Part shown: one piece after another, positions 6,442 through 13,392 of the stretch | Numbering within the stretch: position 1 is the first letter of the stretch | Layout: every line of letters starts with the position of its first letter | Source of the DNA: DASQGA01 sp035535315 | GTDB taxonomy: Bacteria > Actinomycetota > Thermoleophilia > Gaiellales > Gaiellaceae | Direction of reading: 5' to 3' | NCBI GenBank assembly: GCA_035535315.1 | Contig: DATLQD010000119.1 | Location: forward strand, 1 to 16,012 | DNA: 16,012 bases | The notes under the pieces: model-generated | The model's database searches: none | Told to the model about the DNA's origin: nothing | The model's input: the letters and a program-made list of their open reading frames with translations, nothing else | Position numbers and translations under genes: made by a program

Positions 6442-7068
6442 ATGCGGCTTCGCCTGGAGATTCGAGACCTCCTTCTGGCCAGCTGGGAAACCGACCGGGA
6501 CTCGGTTCGAAGGTCGCTTCCGCCGGAGCTCGAGCCCGCGGACGTCGAGGGTCGCTTCCTGGTGACCGCGGTCTGCCTGCGAGTCCGTGGCGGCCGTCTC
6601 GGGCGCCTGCCGGTTCCGCCGTTCTCGCAGCTGAACGTGCGGACCTACTGCACCTCGGAGGGCGAGCCGGCGGTCTTCTTCGTCCGCGCCCACGTGACGC
6701 CGCTCGGGATGTGCGGGGCACTCGTCGGAGCGCCGTACCGTCCTAGCCTGCTTCGCCTACGAAAGGGCTTCGCGAGCGCACCCGGACTCGGTTTCTTCCT
6801 GCGGTACGAGCTCCGGGGCGAGGCCGAGCCGGGGCTTCTGGGACGCCACGAGCTCGGCATCTTCGAAGCGGGGGGTCTCCGGGCCATCCGCATCCAGCGG
6901 GGACCGGCCTCATGGCACGCGGCCGAGCCGGTGGGCGCGGTAGTTTCCGACGTGCTCCTGGCGCTCGGCTTCGACGTCCGCGGGGCGCCTGAGCTCGTGT
7001 ACACGCCGGAGACGTGGTTCGAAACCGACGTGCCTGCCCGCCGGCGACCGACAAGGCCGGGCGCGTAG
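6442..7068 (+). CDS. DUF2071 / YqjF-like protein
   Basis: A 208-residue soluble protein without signal peptide or membrane segment. The N-terminal RLEIRDLLLASWETD...LPPELEPADVEGRFLVTAV is typical of the DUF2071 (YqjF, COG3361) family, in which a Pro-rich 'LPPGLE' turn precedes a strand that enters an acetoacetate-decarboxylase-like barrel. Further family-like stretches are FSQLNVRTYCTSEG and PAVFFVRAHV. Some relatives have been linked to organic-acid metabolism, but no reaction is established and no catalytic residue can be named here. The ATG start agrees with the family's beginning. It is divergent from xerC and ends 46 bp before pckA; its TAG stop lies within the presumed pckA -10 region. 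Confidence 0.72.
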   Translation: MRLRLEIRDLLLASWETDRDSVRRSLPPELEPADVEGRFLVTAVCLRVRGGRLGRLPVPPFSQLNVRTYCTSEGEPAVFFVRAHVTPLGMCGALVGAPYRPSLLRLRKGFASAPGLGFFLRYELRGEAEPGLLGRHELGIFEAGGLRAIRIQRGPASWHAAEPVGAVVSDVLLALGFDVRGAPELVYTPETWFETDVPARRRPTRPGA

Positions 7069-7098
7069 GATAATTGCGGTTTGTCGACAATCACCGCA
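7066..7098 (+). promoter_or_regulatory. Probable pckA promoter with overlapping operator-like palindrome
   Basis: TAGGAT (7066-7071) and GATAAT (7069-7074) are overlapping -10 candidates; CCGACA at 7048-7053 is a weak -35, 15 bases before GATAAT. Immediately downstream lies TGCGGT (7075-7080), the perfect 10-base palindrome TTGTCGACAA (7081-7090), TC, then ACCGCA (7093-7098), which is the complement of TGCGGT. The nested symmetry covers the expected transcription start, where a repressor would act. The pckA ribosome binding site (TAGGAGAGG) follows separately. The regulator is unknown. Confidence 0.5.
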
Positions 7099-7114
7099 CG
7101 GTAGGAGAGGCGCA

Positions 7115-8707
7115 ATGGCGATCATGACACCCAGAGGCTCGGGGCTCGAGGATCACGGCTTTTCGCCGCGCGGCCGCGTCTTCTGGAATCCGACCACTGC
7201 CCTTCTCTACACCCATTCCCTTCTCAATGGAGAGGGGAAGCTGGCAGAAGGCGGCCCGATCGTGGTCGACACCGGCCGGTTCACAGGCCGCTCGCCTAAG
7301 GACAAGTTCATCGTGAAGGAGCCGGAGTCCGAGGACAGGATCGGCTGGGGTGCTGTCAATCAGGCGATCGAGGAGGAGTCGTTCGAGGGGCTCCGCGAGA
7401 AGGTGATCGCTTATCTCGAGGAGCAGGAGAGGATCTATGTCACGGACGCGTACGCCGGGGCTGATCCTGCGCACAGGATCGGCGTCCGTGTCGTTACCGC
7501 TCACCCCTACCACGCACTCTTCTCCAAGACGATGTTCATCGAGCCGACCGTGGACGAACTGGCCGGCTTCGAGCCCGATGCGCTGGTGCTGCACGCGCCG
7601 GGAGTTGAGGCGAATCCCGACGCGGATGGAACGCAAACGGGAACCTTCATCGTTCTCCACGCCTCGCGGAGCGAGGTCCTGATCGGAGGGACGTACTACG
7701 GCGGCGAGATCAAGAAATCGATCTTCTCGGTCATGAACGACCGGCTTCCGCTCGACGGCGTCTTGCCCATGCACTGCTCGGCAAACGTCGACCACGAAGG
7801 CAAGGTCGCGATCTTCTTCGGTCTATCGGGGACTGGAAAGACGACGCTCTCGGCCGATCCCGAGCGGTACCTCATCGGCGACGACGAGCACGGCTGGGGT
7901 GACCAGGGCGTTTTCAACATCGAGGACGGCTGCTACGCGAAGGTGATTCGCCTCTCTGCGGAGGCCGAGCCTGAGATCTTCCGAATGACGCATACATACG
8001 GAACGGTGCTCGAGAACGTCGTCGTGGACGAGGAGGGAGTGCTCGACCTCGACGACGACTCGAAGACCGAGAACACGCGCGCGGCCTACAAGCTCGAGCA
8101 GATCGAGCACGCGCTTCCGGCCAAGCGTGCCGGCCATCCGAGCTCCGTGGTGTTCCTGACCGCCGACGCATTCGGGATCTTGCCCCCGATAGCGCGTCTT
8201 TCGAGGGATGAGGCGCTCTACTACTTCCTGTCCGGGTTCACGGCCAAGCTCGCAGGCACTGAGATCGGGGTCACCGAACCTCAGCCGACCTTCTCCGCCT
8301 GCTTCGGGGCGCCGTTCCTGCCCCAGCGCCCCTCGGTCTATGCCCGCCTCCTCGGCGAGAAACTCGACGAGCACGGCTCCACGGTCTGGCTGGTCAACAC
8401 CGGCTGGACGGGAGGCCCGTTCGGCGAGGGCAAGCGCATGCCGATCGCCGCGACCCGCGCGCTCCTCCGCGCCGCGCTCGCGGGCGACCTCGACCAGGTC
8501 GACTACCGGACCGACGAGCTCTTCGGGTTCGAAGTTCCGACGGAGGTGCCGGGAGTCGATTCGCGCCTGCTCGACCCTCGAGGGACGTGGCGGGACCCCG
8601 AGGCGTACGACGAGAAGGCCCGGTATCTGACCGAGAAGTTCCGCGAGAACTTCGAGAAGTTCGAGGACGTGGACCCGGCCCTACGGGACGCGGGTCCCAG
8701 ACTCTAG
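7115..8707 (+). CDS. pckA: Phosphoenolpyruvate carboxykinase (ATP)
   Basis: A 530-residue cytoplasmic enzyme converting oxaloacetate and ATP to PEP, CO2 and ADP, the entry step of gluconeogenesis. Hallmarks of the ATP family are in order: Arg59 in GRFTGRSPKDKF, Lys200-Lys201 in YYGGEIKKS, His220 (MHCSANV), the P-loop GLSGTGKTT (236-244), the metal-binding GDDEHGW (255-261) and NIEDGCYAK. Length is normal (E. coli 540). It is not the GTP type that many actinobacteria use, as shown by the P-loop wording and these motifs. ATG 7115 has a good ribosome binding site (AGGAGAGG). It is apparently monocistronic, with its own palindrome-bearing promoter upstream and a hairpin downstream. Its position between TCA genes suits a switch between oxaloacetate use in the cycle and sugar synthesis. 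Confidence 0.97.
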   Translation: MAIMTPRGSGLEDHGFSPRGRVFWNPTTALLYTHSLLNGEGKLAEGGPIVVDTGRFTGRSPKDKFIVKEPESEDRIGWGAVNQAIEEESFEGLREKVIAYLEEQERIYVTDAYAGADPAHRIGVRVVTAHPYHALFSKTMFIEPTVDELAGFEPDALVLHAPGVEANPDADGTQTGTFIVLHASRSEVLIGGTYYGGEIKKSIFSVMNDRLPLDGVLPMHCSANVDHEGKVAIFFGLSGTGKTTLSADPERYLIGDDEHGWGDQGVFNIEDGCYAKVIRLSAEAEPEIFRMTHTYGTVLENVVVDEEGVLDLDDDSKTENTRAAYKLEQIEHALPAKRAGHPSSVVFLTADAFGILPPIARLSRDEALYYFLSGFTAKLAGTEIGVTEPQPTFSACFGAPFLPQRPSVYARLLGEKLDEHGSTVWLVNTGWTGGPFGEGKRMPIAATRALLRAALAGDLDQVDYRTDELFGFEVPTEVPGVDSRLLDPRGTWRDPEAYDEKARYLTEKFRENFEKFEDVDPALRDAGPRL

Positions 8708-8708
8708 A

Positions 8709-8749
8709 ACCGGCCTCCGCATAGTCGCAGCGGTCGCTACGAGGCCGGT
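8709..8749 (+). terminator. Hairpin after pckA, likely terminator
   Basis: ACCGGCCTC (8709-8717) and GAGGCCGGT (8741-8749) form a perfect 9-bp stem starting one base after the pckA stop. The 23-base loop contains a small AGCG/CGCT inner pairing. No T-tract follows. The long loop leaves open a regulatory structure for sdhA instead. Confidence 0.5.
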
Positions 8750-8766
8750 GCCCCCGTCCGATCAGA

Positions 8767-8772
8767 TAGCGT
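8767..8772 (+). promoter_or_regulatory. Probable -10 box (TAGCGT) of a leaderless sdhA promoter
   Basis: TAGCGT fits TAnnnT and is followed by exactly 9 bases and the GTG start of sdhA. No Shine-Dalgarno is present, and an in-frame TGA two codons upstream of the GTG fixes the start. No good -35 is seen. Confidence 0.4.
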
Positions 8773-8781
8773 CTGTGACTG

Positions 8782-10464
8782 GTGGATGCCAAGCACGACG
8801 TGCTGGTGGTGGGCGCCGGTCTCGCCGGCATGCGCGCCGCAATCGAAGCCCACGACGGCGGGGCGGACGTGGCCATTGTCTCCAAGATCCATCCGGTGAG
8901 AAGCCACTCGGGGGCGGCCGAAGGCGGCATCAACGCGGCGCTCGGAAACGCGTCCGACGACGATCCTGAGAAGCACGCCTTCGACACCGTCAAGGGCTCC
9001 GACTACCTGGGTGACCAGGATGCGATCGAGGTCCTCTGCACGGAGGCGCCGGGCGACGTCTATCAGCTCGAGCACTGGGGCGCCATCTTCTCGCGCACCG
9101 AGGACGGGCGGATCGCACAGCGGCCATTCGGGGCCGCAGGCGAACCGCGAACCGCCTACGCCGCCGACATCACCGGCCATGTCCTGATCCATGTCTTGTA
9201 CGAGCAGGTGATGAAACGGGACCTCCAGGTCTACGAGGAGTACTTCGCCTGGCAGCTGGTCGAGGACGACGGCCGGTGCCAGGGCGTCATCTGCTGGGAC
9301 ATCGTCGACGGCGGCCTGAAGACACTCGGCGGGAAGACGATCATCCTCGCGACAGGCGGCGCGGGACGGCTGTATCAGGGGACGACGAACGCGTACTCGT
9401 GCACGGGCGACGGGATGGCGATGGCGCTTCGACTCGGGGTGCCTCTGAAGGACATGGAGATGATGCAGTTCCACCCCACGACGCTCTCGCCGACGGGTGT
9501 CCTCATCACCGAAGGGTGCCGCGGCGAAGGGGCGTACTTGCTGAACGGCGAAGGCGAGCGTTTCCTGAAGGAGTACGCGCCGAAAGCGATGGAGCTTGCG
9601 AGCCGCGACGTGATCTCGCGGGCGGAGCAAACCGAGATCGACGAAGGGCGTGGGGTGGACGGGAACGTCCTCCTCGACCTTCGCCATCTGGGCGCCGAGA
9701 AGATCATCGACCGCCTCCCCGGCACGCGCGAGCTCTCGATGGTCTTCGCCGGGATCGACCCGATCCACGACCCGATCCCCGTTCGGCCCGGAGCGCATTA
9801 CCACATGGGCGGCATCGACACGGATCTCGACGGCAAGACCGCGCTCGAGGGCCTCTACGCGGCCGGCGAGGTCGCCTGTGTGTCGGTGCACGGGGCGAAC
9901 CGCCTGGGTGGGAACGCCCTCATGGAGACCATCACCTACGGCAAGCGCGCCGGGCGCGCTGCTGCCGACTGGGCGCTTTCGAACACGACCGTCACGGTCC
10001 CGGAGGGCGCGGTCTCGGATGCCGAGCGCGAGCTGGGCGAGATCCTCGATCGCACGGAGGGCGAGCGGCCGCACGGGATCCGCGACGAGATGGCGCAGAC
10101 CATGCACGAGAACTTCGGCGTCTTCCGCCGCGAAGACCAGATGCAGCGGCAGGGGGAGATCGTTGGAGCACTTAGCGAGCGCTACGAGCGCGTGCTGGTC
10201 GACGACAAGGGAACGGTCTTCAACAACGACGTGACCCAGGCCCTGGAGCTCGGATACCTGCTCCAACTCAGCGCCTGCATGGTCGAGGCCGGGCTCGCAC
10301 GCAAGGAGAGCCGCGGTGCCCACGCCCGTCCCCACGACTACCCGGACCGGGACGACGAGAACTACATGAAGCACACGATGATTCGCTGGGTCGACGACCG
10401 CCCCGAGCTCTCGTGGACGCCGGTGCGCGTGACGAAGTGGGAACCGATGGAGAGGACGTATTAG
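8782..10464 (+). CDS. sdhA: Succinate dehydrogenase flavoprotein subunit
   Basis: A 560-residue FAD subunit that oxidises succinate to fumarate (or the reverse) in complex II. The FAD Rossmann motif VVGAGLAGM is at 9-17. His42 in SHSGAAEGG is the predicted covalent FAD attachment. Substrate and catalytic residues are present: His231 (QFHPTT), the TEGCRGEGA loop with Arg247, Arg275 and Arg280 (SRDVISRA), His339 (GAHYHMGG) and Arg374 (GANRLGGNAL). The start is GTG 8782; TGA lies in frame just upstream. It ends in TAG whose G is the first base of the sdhB GTG. First gene of sdhABE. Without the quinone module, sequence cannot separate succinate dehydrogenase from fumarate reductase; the aerobic TCA neighbours favour the former. 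Confidence 0.96.
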   Translation: MDAKHDVLVVGAGLAGMRAAIEAHDGGADVAIVSKIHPVRSHSGAAEGGINAALGNASDDDPEKHAFDTVKGSDYLGDQDAIEVLCTEAPGDVYQLEHWGAIFSRTEDGRIAQRPFGAAGEPRTAYAADITGHVLIHVLYEQVMKRDLQVYEEYFAWQLVEDDGRCQGVICWDIVDGGLKTLGGKTIILATGGAGRLYQGTTNAYSCTGDGMAMALRLGVPLKDMEMMQFHPTTLSPTGVLITEGCRGEGAYLLNGEGERFLKEYAPKAMELASRDVISRAEQTEIDEGRGVDGNVLLDLRHLGAEKIIDRLPGTRELSMVFAGIDPIHDPIPVRPGAHYHMGGIDTDLDGKTALEGLYAAGEVACVSVHGANRLGGNALMETITYGKRAGRAAADWALSNTTVTVPEGAVSDAERELGEILDRTEGERPHGIRDEMAQTMHENFGVFRREDQMQRQGEIVGALSERYERVLVDDKGTVFNNDVTQALELGYLLQLSACMVEAGLARKESRGAHARPHDYPDRDDENYMKHTMIRWVDDRPELSWTPVRVTKWEPMERTY

Positions 10465-11573
10465 TGACCGAAGCTACGGCGTTCAAGCCCGTCGCCACGA
10501 TGGAGGTGGCTCTCAAGATCTGGCGCTACGACCCCGATTCGGGCGAGCGGGCGCTGAAGCAGTACGAAGTGGACGCGCCGGAGTGGTCGTGCCTTCTCGA
10601 TGTCCTCGACCTGGTCAAGGACCGCGTCGACGGCACGCTTGCCTACCGCAAGAGCTGCCGGATGATGATCTGCGGCTCGTGCGGGATGCGCATGGACGGG
10701 CGCGCGATCCTTGCGTGCAAGGAGCGGATGAAGCCCATCGTCGAGAGTGGCCACGTGCCCGTCATCTCGGCGATGGGGAACATGCCGGTCCTCAAGGACC
10801 TCGTCGTCGACATGGATCCTTTCTGGTCGAAGATCAAGCGCATGAAGCCGTGGCTCGACACCGGCTACGAGGAGCCTCCTGAGAGGGAGTTCCAGCACAC
10901 GCAGGAGGAGATGAACCCGATCCACAAGGAGGCGCTCTGCATCATGTGCGGGTGCTGCGTCTCCGAGTGCAACTCGATGGAGGCAGATCCGGAGTTCTTC
11001 GGCCCGGCGGCCCTCGCGAAGGGGTTCCGGTTCGTGGGCGACCCGCGCGAGCACACGAAGGTGGAGCGCCTCGAGTCCTATAACGACGAGCACGGGATCT
11101 GGGACTGCACGCGGTGCTATTTCTGCAACGAGCGCTGCCCGAAGGGGGTCGACCCGCGCGACGCGATCGCGAAGCTCGGCGCCGAGTCGATCAAGGAGGG
11201 CATCGACCGCGACATGGGGGCGAAGCACGCGAAATGGTTCATCCGCTCCGCCGAGACCACGGGCTGGCTCCGAGAGACCGAGCTGGTGCCGAAGACCCAG
11301 GGAGTCGTCGAGGCGATCAAGCAGACGAAGTTCGCGCTCTCGCTCCTTCGTGTCGGCAAGGTCCCGCTCCCCGTTCCGCCGCACGTCGCGCGAGGCGTCG
11401 GGGAGGCCCGTGCCCTTCGCGAGCTCATCAAGACGCAGGGTCGCGACGGAGCCCTCGGGCACGTCCAGGGTGAGCGGGCGCTCGCGAGGATCGAGCATAT
11501 GGACTCCGGCGGCGTGAGTCGTGACGCGCCCGAGGTGACGCCCGGTGCATCTCCGCCGAGGGCGGAGGGATGA
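10464..11573 (+). CDS. sdhB: Succinate dehydrogenase iron-sulfur subunit, long form with extra cluster cysteine
   Basis: A 369-residue iron-sulfur subunit passing electrons from SdhA. The N-terminal [2Fe-2S] ferredoxin domain binds through Cys65, Cys70, Cys73 and Cys85. The first ferredoxin motif is Cys159-x2-Cys162-x2-Cys165-x3-Cys169 (with an additional Cys164), the second Cys215-x2-Cys218-x2-Cys221-x3-Cys225-Pro. Classical SdhB has Ile or Val where Cys218 stands and therefore a [3Fe-4S] centre; here two [4Fe-4S] clusters are predicted. Usual length is about 240-260; the last 130 or so residues form a basic extension with a low-complexity tail. GTG 10464 is chosen because it overlaps the sdhA stop by one base and has GGAGAGG upstream; GTG/ATG codons further up lie inside sdhA. 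It overlaps sdhE by 4 bases. Confidence 0.94.
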   Translation: MTEATAFKPVATMEVALKIWRYDPDSGERALKQYEVDAPEWSCLLDVLDLVKDRVDGTLAYRKSCRMMICGSCGMRMDGRAILACKERMKPIVESGHVPVISAMGNMPVLKDLVVDMDPFWSKIKRMKPWLDTGYEEPPEREFQHTQEEMNPIHKEALCIMCGCCVSECNSMEADPEFFGPAALAKGFRFVGDPREHTKVERLESYNDEHGIWDCTRCYFCNERCPKGVDPRDAIAKLGAESIKEGIDRDMGAKHAKWFIRSAETTGWLRETELVPKTQGVVEAIKQTKFALSLLRVGKVPLPVPPHVARGVGEARALRELIKTQGRDGALGHVQGERALARIEHMDSGGVSRDAPEVTPGASPPRAEG

Positions 11574-12454
11574 AAGTCGCTTACTACAAGGGCTGCCTCG
11601 CCTCGCTCTCGGCGAAGGAGCTCGATTCGTCGACGCAAGCTCTCGCTCCGAAGCTCGGGATCGAGCTCGAGGAGCTCGACTCGGTCACCTGCTGTGGGGC
11701 CGGCGACATCCACGAAGCCGAGCCCGACTACTACCTGCACCTAAACGCGCGCATCCTCGCCTACGCAGAGGCCACCGGCGCGGAGACGCTCATGACGATC
11801 TGCAACGTCTGCACGCTCAACCTCCGCCAGGCCAACTTCATGCTCCAGAACGACGACCCCCTGCGGAAGCGGGTCAGCGAGAACCTCGAACGCGTCGGCG
11901 CGCCGCCCTACTCAGGCGGGGTGGAGGTCAAGCACTTCCTCTGGCTGATCGCCCAGGGAGACGGGTATGACCGCTTGAAGGAAGTCGCGCACAAGGGCCT
12001 CAAAGGCCTCAAGGTGGCGCCGTTCTACGGCTGCCAGATCTTGCGCCCCTCGAAGATCATGGGGTTCGAGAACCCCGACAAGCCGTGGTCGCTCGAGGCG
12101 ATCATCGAAGCCTGCGGCGGCGAGCCGATCGACTATCCGGCCAAGATCAAGTGCTGCGGGTTCCCGATCATCCAGGCACGCGAGGAAACGGCCCTCGGCG
12201 AGCTGATCCAGCCGATCGAGCAGTCGCTCGAGGCGGGTGCGGATGCGATGGTGACGCCCTGTCCGCTCTGCCACCTGTCACTTGACGCCTGGCAGCAGAA
12301 GCTCGAGGCGTCGACCGGAAAGCGCTATCAGATGCCGATCCTGCACCTCTCGCAGCTGATCGGGGTCGCGGCCGGGCTCGAGGACTCGGAGCTCAAGTTC
12401 AAGCGCCATGTCGTACCCGTGACGCCCATCCTCGAGAAGCTCGAGGCCCCGTAA
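11570..12454 (+). CDS. sdhE: CCG-domain protein SdhE (HdrB-like) of type E complex II
   Basis: A 294-residue protein with two CCG domains: Cys9-x31-Cys41-Cys42-x35-Cys78-x2-Cys81 and Cys155-x39-Cys195-Cys196-x34-Cys231-x2-Cys234. The spacing fits the cysteine-rich domain of heterodisulfide reductase HdrB, glycolate oxidase GlpC/GlcF relatives and archaeal SdhE. Such domains hold noncubane [4Fe-4S] or zinc sites. No membrane helix is visible. Overlap of its ATG with the sdhB stop (ATGA) and the sdhAB context identify it as the substitute for SdhC/SdhD. By analogy with Sulfolobus it should take electrons from SdhB and interact with the membrane or quinone; this is inference. It is unrelated to the SdhE flavinylation factor of E. 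coli despite the shared name. Confidence 0.88.
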   Translation: MKVAYYKGCLASLSAKELDSSTQALAPKLGIELEELDSVTCCGAGDIHEAEPDYYLHLNARILAYAEATGAETLMTICNVCTLNLRQANFMLQNDDPLRKRVSENLERVGAPPYSGGVEVKHFLWLIAQGDGYDRLKEVAHKGLKGLKVAPFYGCQILRPSKIMGFENPDKPWSLEAIIEACGGEPIDYPAKIKCCGFPIIQAREETALGELIQPIEQSLEAGADAMVTPCPLCHLSLDAWQQKLEASTGKRYQMPILHLSQLIGVAAGLEDSELKFKRHVVPVTPILEKLEAP

Positions 12455-12467
12455 CCATCTAACGACA

Positions 12468-12499
12468 CCGGCCCGGCCTCCCTGGGGAGCCCGGGCCGG
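12468..12499 (+). terminator. Strong hairpin after sdhE, terminator
   Basis: CCGGCCCGG (12468-12476) pairs perfectly with CCGGGCCGG (12491-12499), and CTCC/GGAG inside the loop extends the stem around a four-base CTGG loop. It lies 14 bases after the sdhE stop and before the next gene. A C-run rather than a T-tract follows. Confidence 0.7.
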
Positions 12500-12526
12500 A
12501 TCGTAACCCCCCCTCCAGAGAGAGAG

Positions 12527-13384
12527 ATGCCGGCTTTGGGTCGAAACTTGCGCGAACGCCTGAGATCGGTCGCGGGGCCGGGCGCCGCCGTTGGCGGGGC
12601 GCTGGCTGCCTGGTCGCTCTACGAGGCGCAATGGGTGGAGACGCTGGTGGTCGACGTCATGGTTCCCGGCCTTCACGAGGACCTACGCGGCTTCCGGATC
12701 CTGCATCTCTCGGACTTTCACCTCGGCACGCTCTCGCTGAACGGGCGGGCACTTCGCAAGGCGGTGGACTGGGGGCGGGAGCAACACCCTGACCTAGTCG
12801 CCGTCACAGGTGACCTGGTCAGCCGGCCGCGAGGGGCACCGGAGCTTCGTCGCGCTCTCAGTGCGCTCGCCGCCCCGTACGGCGTACACGTCGTGCTCGG
12901 GAACCATGACCTCGGAAGGACTCGCGACCCGTTTAATCAGCCCGGCGATCCAGCCGAGGTCGAGAGCGTCGGAGCCGTTCTTCACGCCGGCTCGGCCAGC
13001 TCATTCGAGGTCGGTTCGGCACGACTCCAGATCGTCGGAGTCGATCCGGTGTCGTTTCGCCGCCGGGCTCGGCCCGGTGCCCTTGTGGATCCGGAGGCTG
13101 ACCTCCGGATCCTGCTGTGCCACTTTCCGGACGTCGTCGGTTGGCTCGAGCCGGATGAGTTCGACCTGACTCTCGCGGGGCACTTGCACGGAGGGCAGAT
13201 CTGCATCCCGACCCCGCGGGGAAAGTTGCGGCTCGAACACCTTCGGGCACTGCACTGGGAAGGGCTCCATCAGACGGTCGCGGGACCGCTGTACGTCTCG
13301 CGCGGGCTCGGCACGAGCTTCGTGCCCTTCCGGTTCCTTGCCCGGCCAGAGGCGACTCTCTTGCGGCTCGAGCGGGCACACTAA
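12527..13384 (+). CDS. Metallophosphoesterase, YkuE/YaeI-like
   Basis: A 285-residue calcineurin-like phosphoesterase. All five metal motifs are present in order: SDFHLG (Asp63, His65), GDLVSR (Asp96), GNHD (126-128), CHFPD (His199) and GHLHGGQ (His219, His221). The N-terminal basic and then Ala-rich stretch (about 16-33) may be a membrane anchor or signal, as in YkuE-like enzymes that act at the outer face of the membrane. Substrate cannot be read from sequence; lipid or nucleotide phosphodiesters are known for relatives. The ATG start follows a GAGAGAGAG run that can serve as a weak ribosome binding site. It is separated from sdhE by a hairpin and ends 8 bp before the GNAT-like gene, with which it is probably co-transcribed. 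Confidence 0.88.
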   Translation: MPALGRNLRERLRSVAGPGAAVGGALAAWSLYEAQWVETLVVDVMVPGLHEDLRGFRILHLSDFHLGTLSLNGRALRKAVDWGREQHPDLVAVTGDLVSRPRGAPELRRALSALAAPYGVHVVLGNHDLGRTRDPFNQPGDPAEVESVGAVLHAGSASSFEVGSARLQIVGVDPVSFRRRARPGALVDPEADLRILLCHFPDVVGWLEPDEFDLTLAGHLHGGQICIPTPRGKLRLEHLRALHWEGLHQTVAGPLYVSRGLGTSFVPFRFLARPEATLLRLERAH

Positions 13385-13392
13385 GCCTTGCC

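Noticed and set aside
6404..6721. N-terminal extension of XerC by 106 residues
   Set aside because: It would overlap the divergent DUF2071 gene, and the added sequence is Arg/Pro-rich without a domain.
9276..10175. Plus-strand open frame of 299 codons inside sdhA
   Set aside because: Arg/Pro/Gly-rich shadow in another frame of a fully conserved flavoprotein gene.
8737..10374. Minus-strand open frame of 545 codons opposite sdhA
   Set aside because: Long only because GC-rich codons rarely create antisense stops; no recognisable domain.
10413..10463. Earlier start for sdhB inside sdhA
   Set aside because: The GTG at 10464 overlaps the sdhA stop, has a GGAGAGG ribosome binding site, and leaves a normal N-terminus.
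12507..12526. C-run followed by a GA dinucleotide run before the phosphoesterase start
   Set aside because: Considered as a simple repeat or slippage element; it is very short and is explained by a weak GA-rich ribosome binding site.
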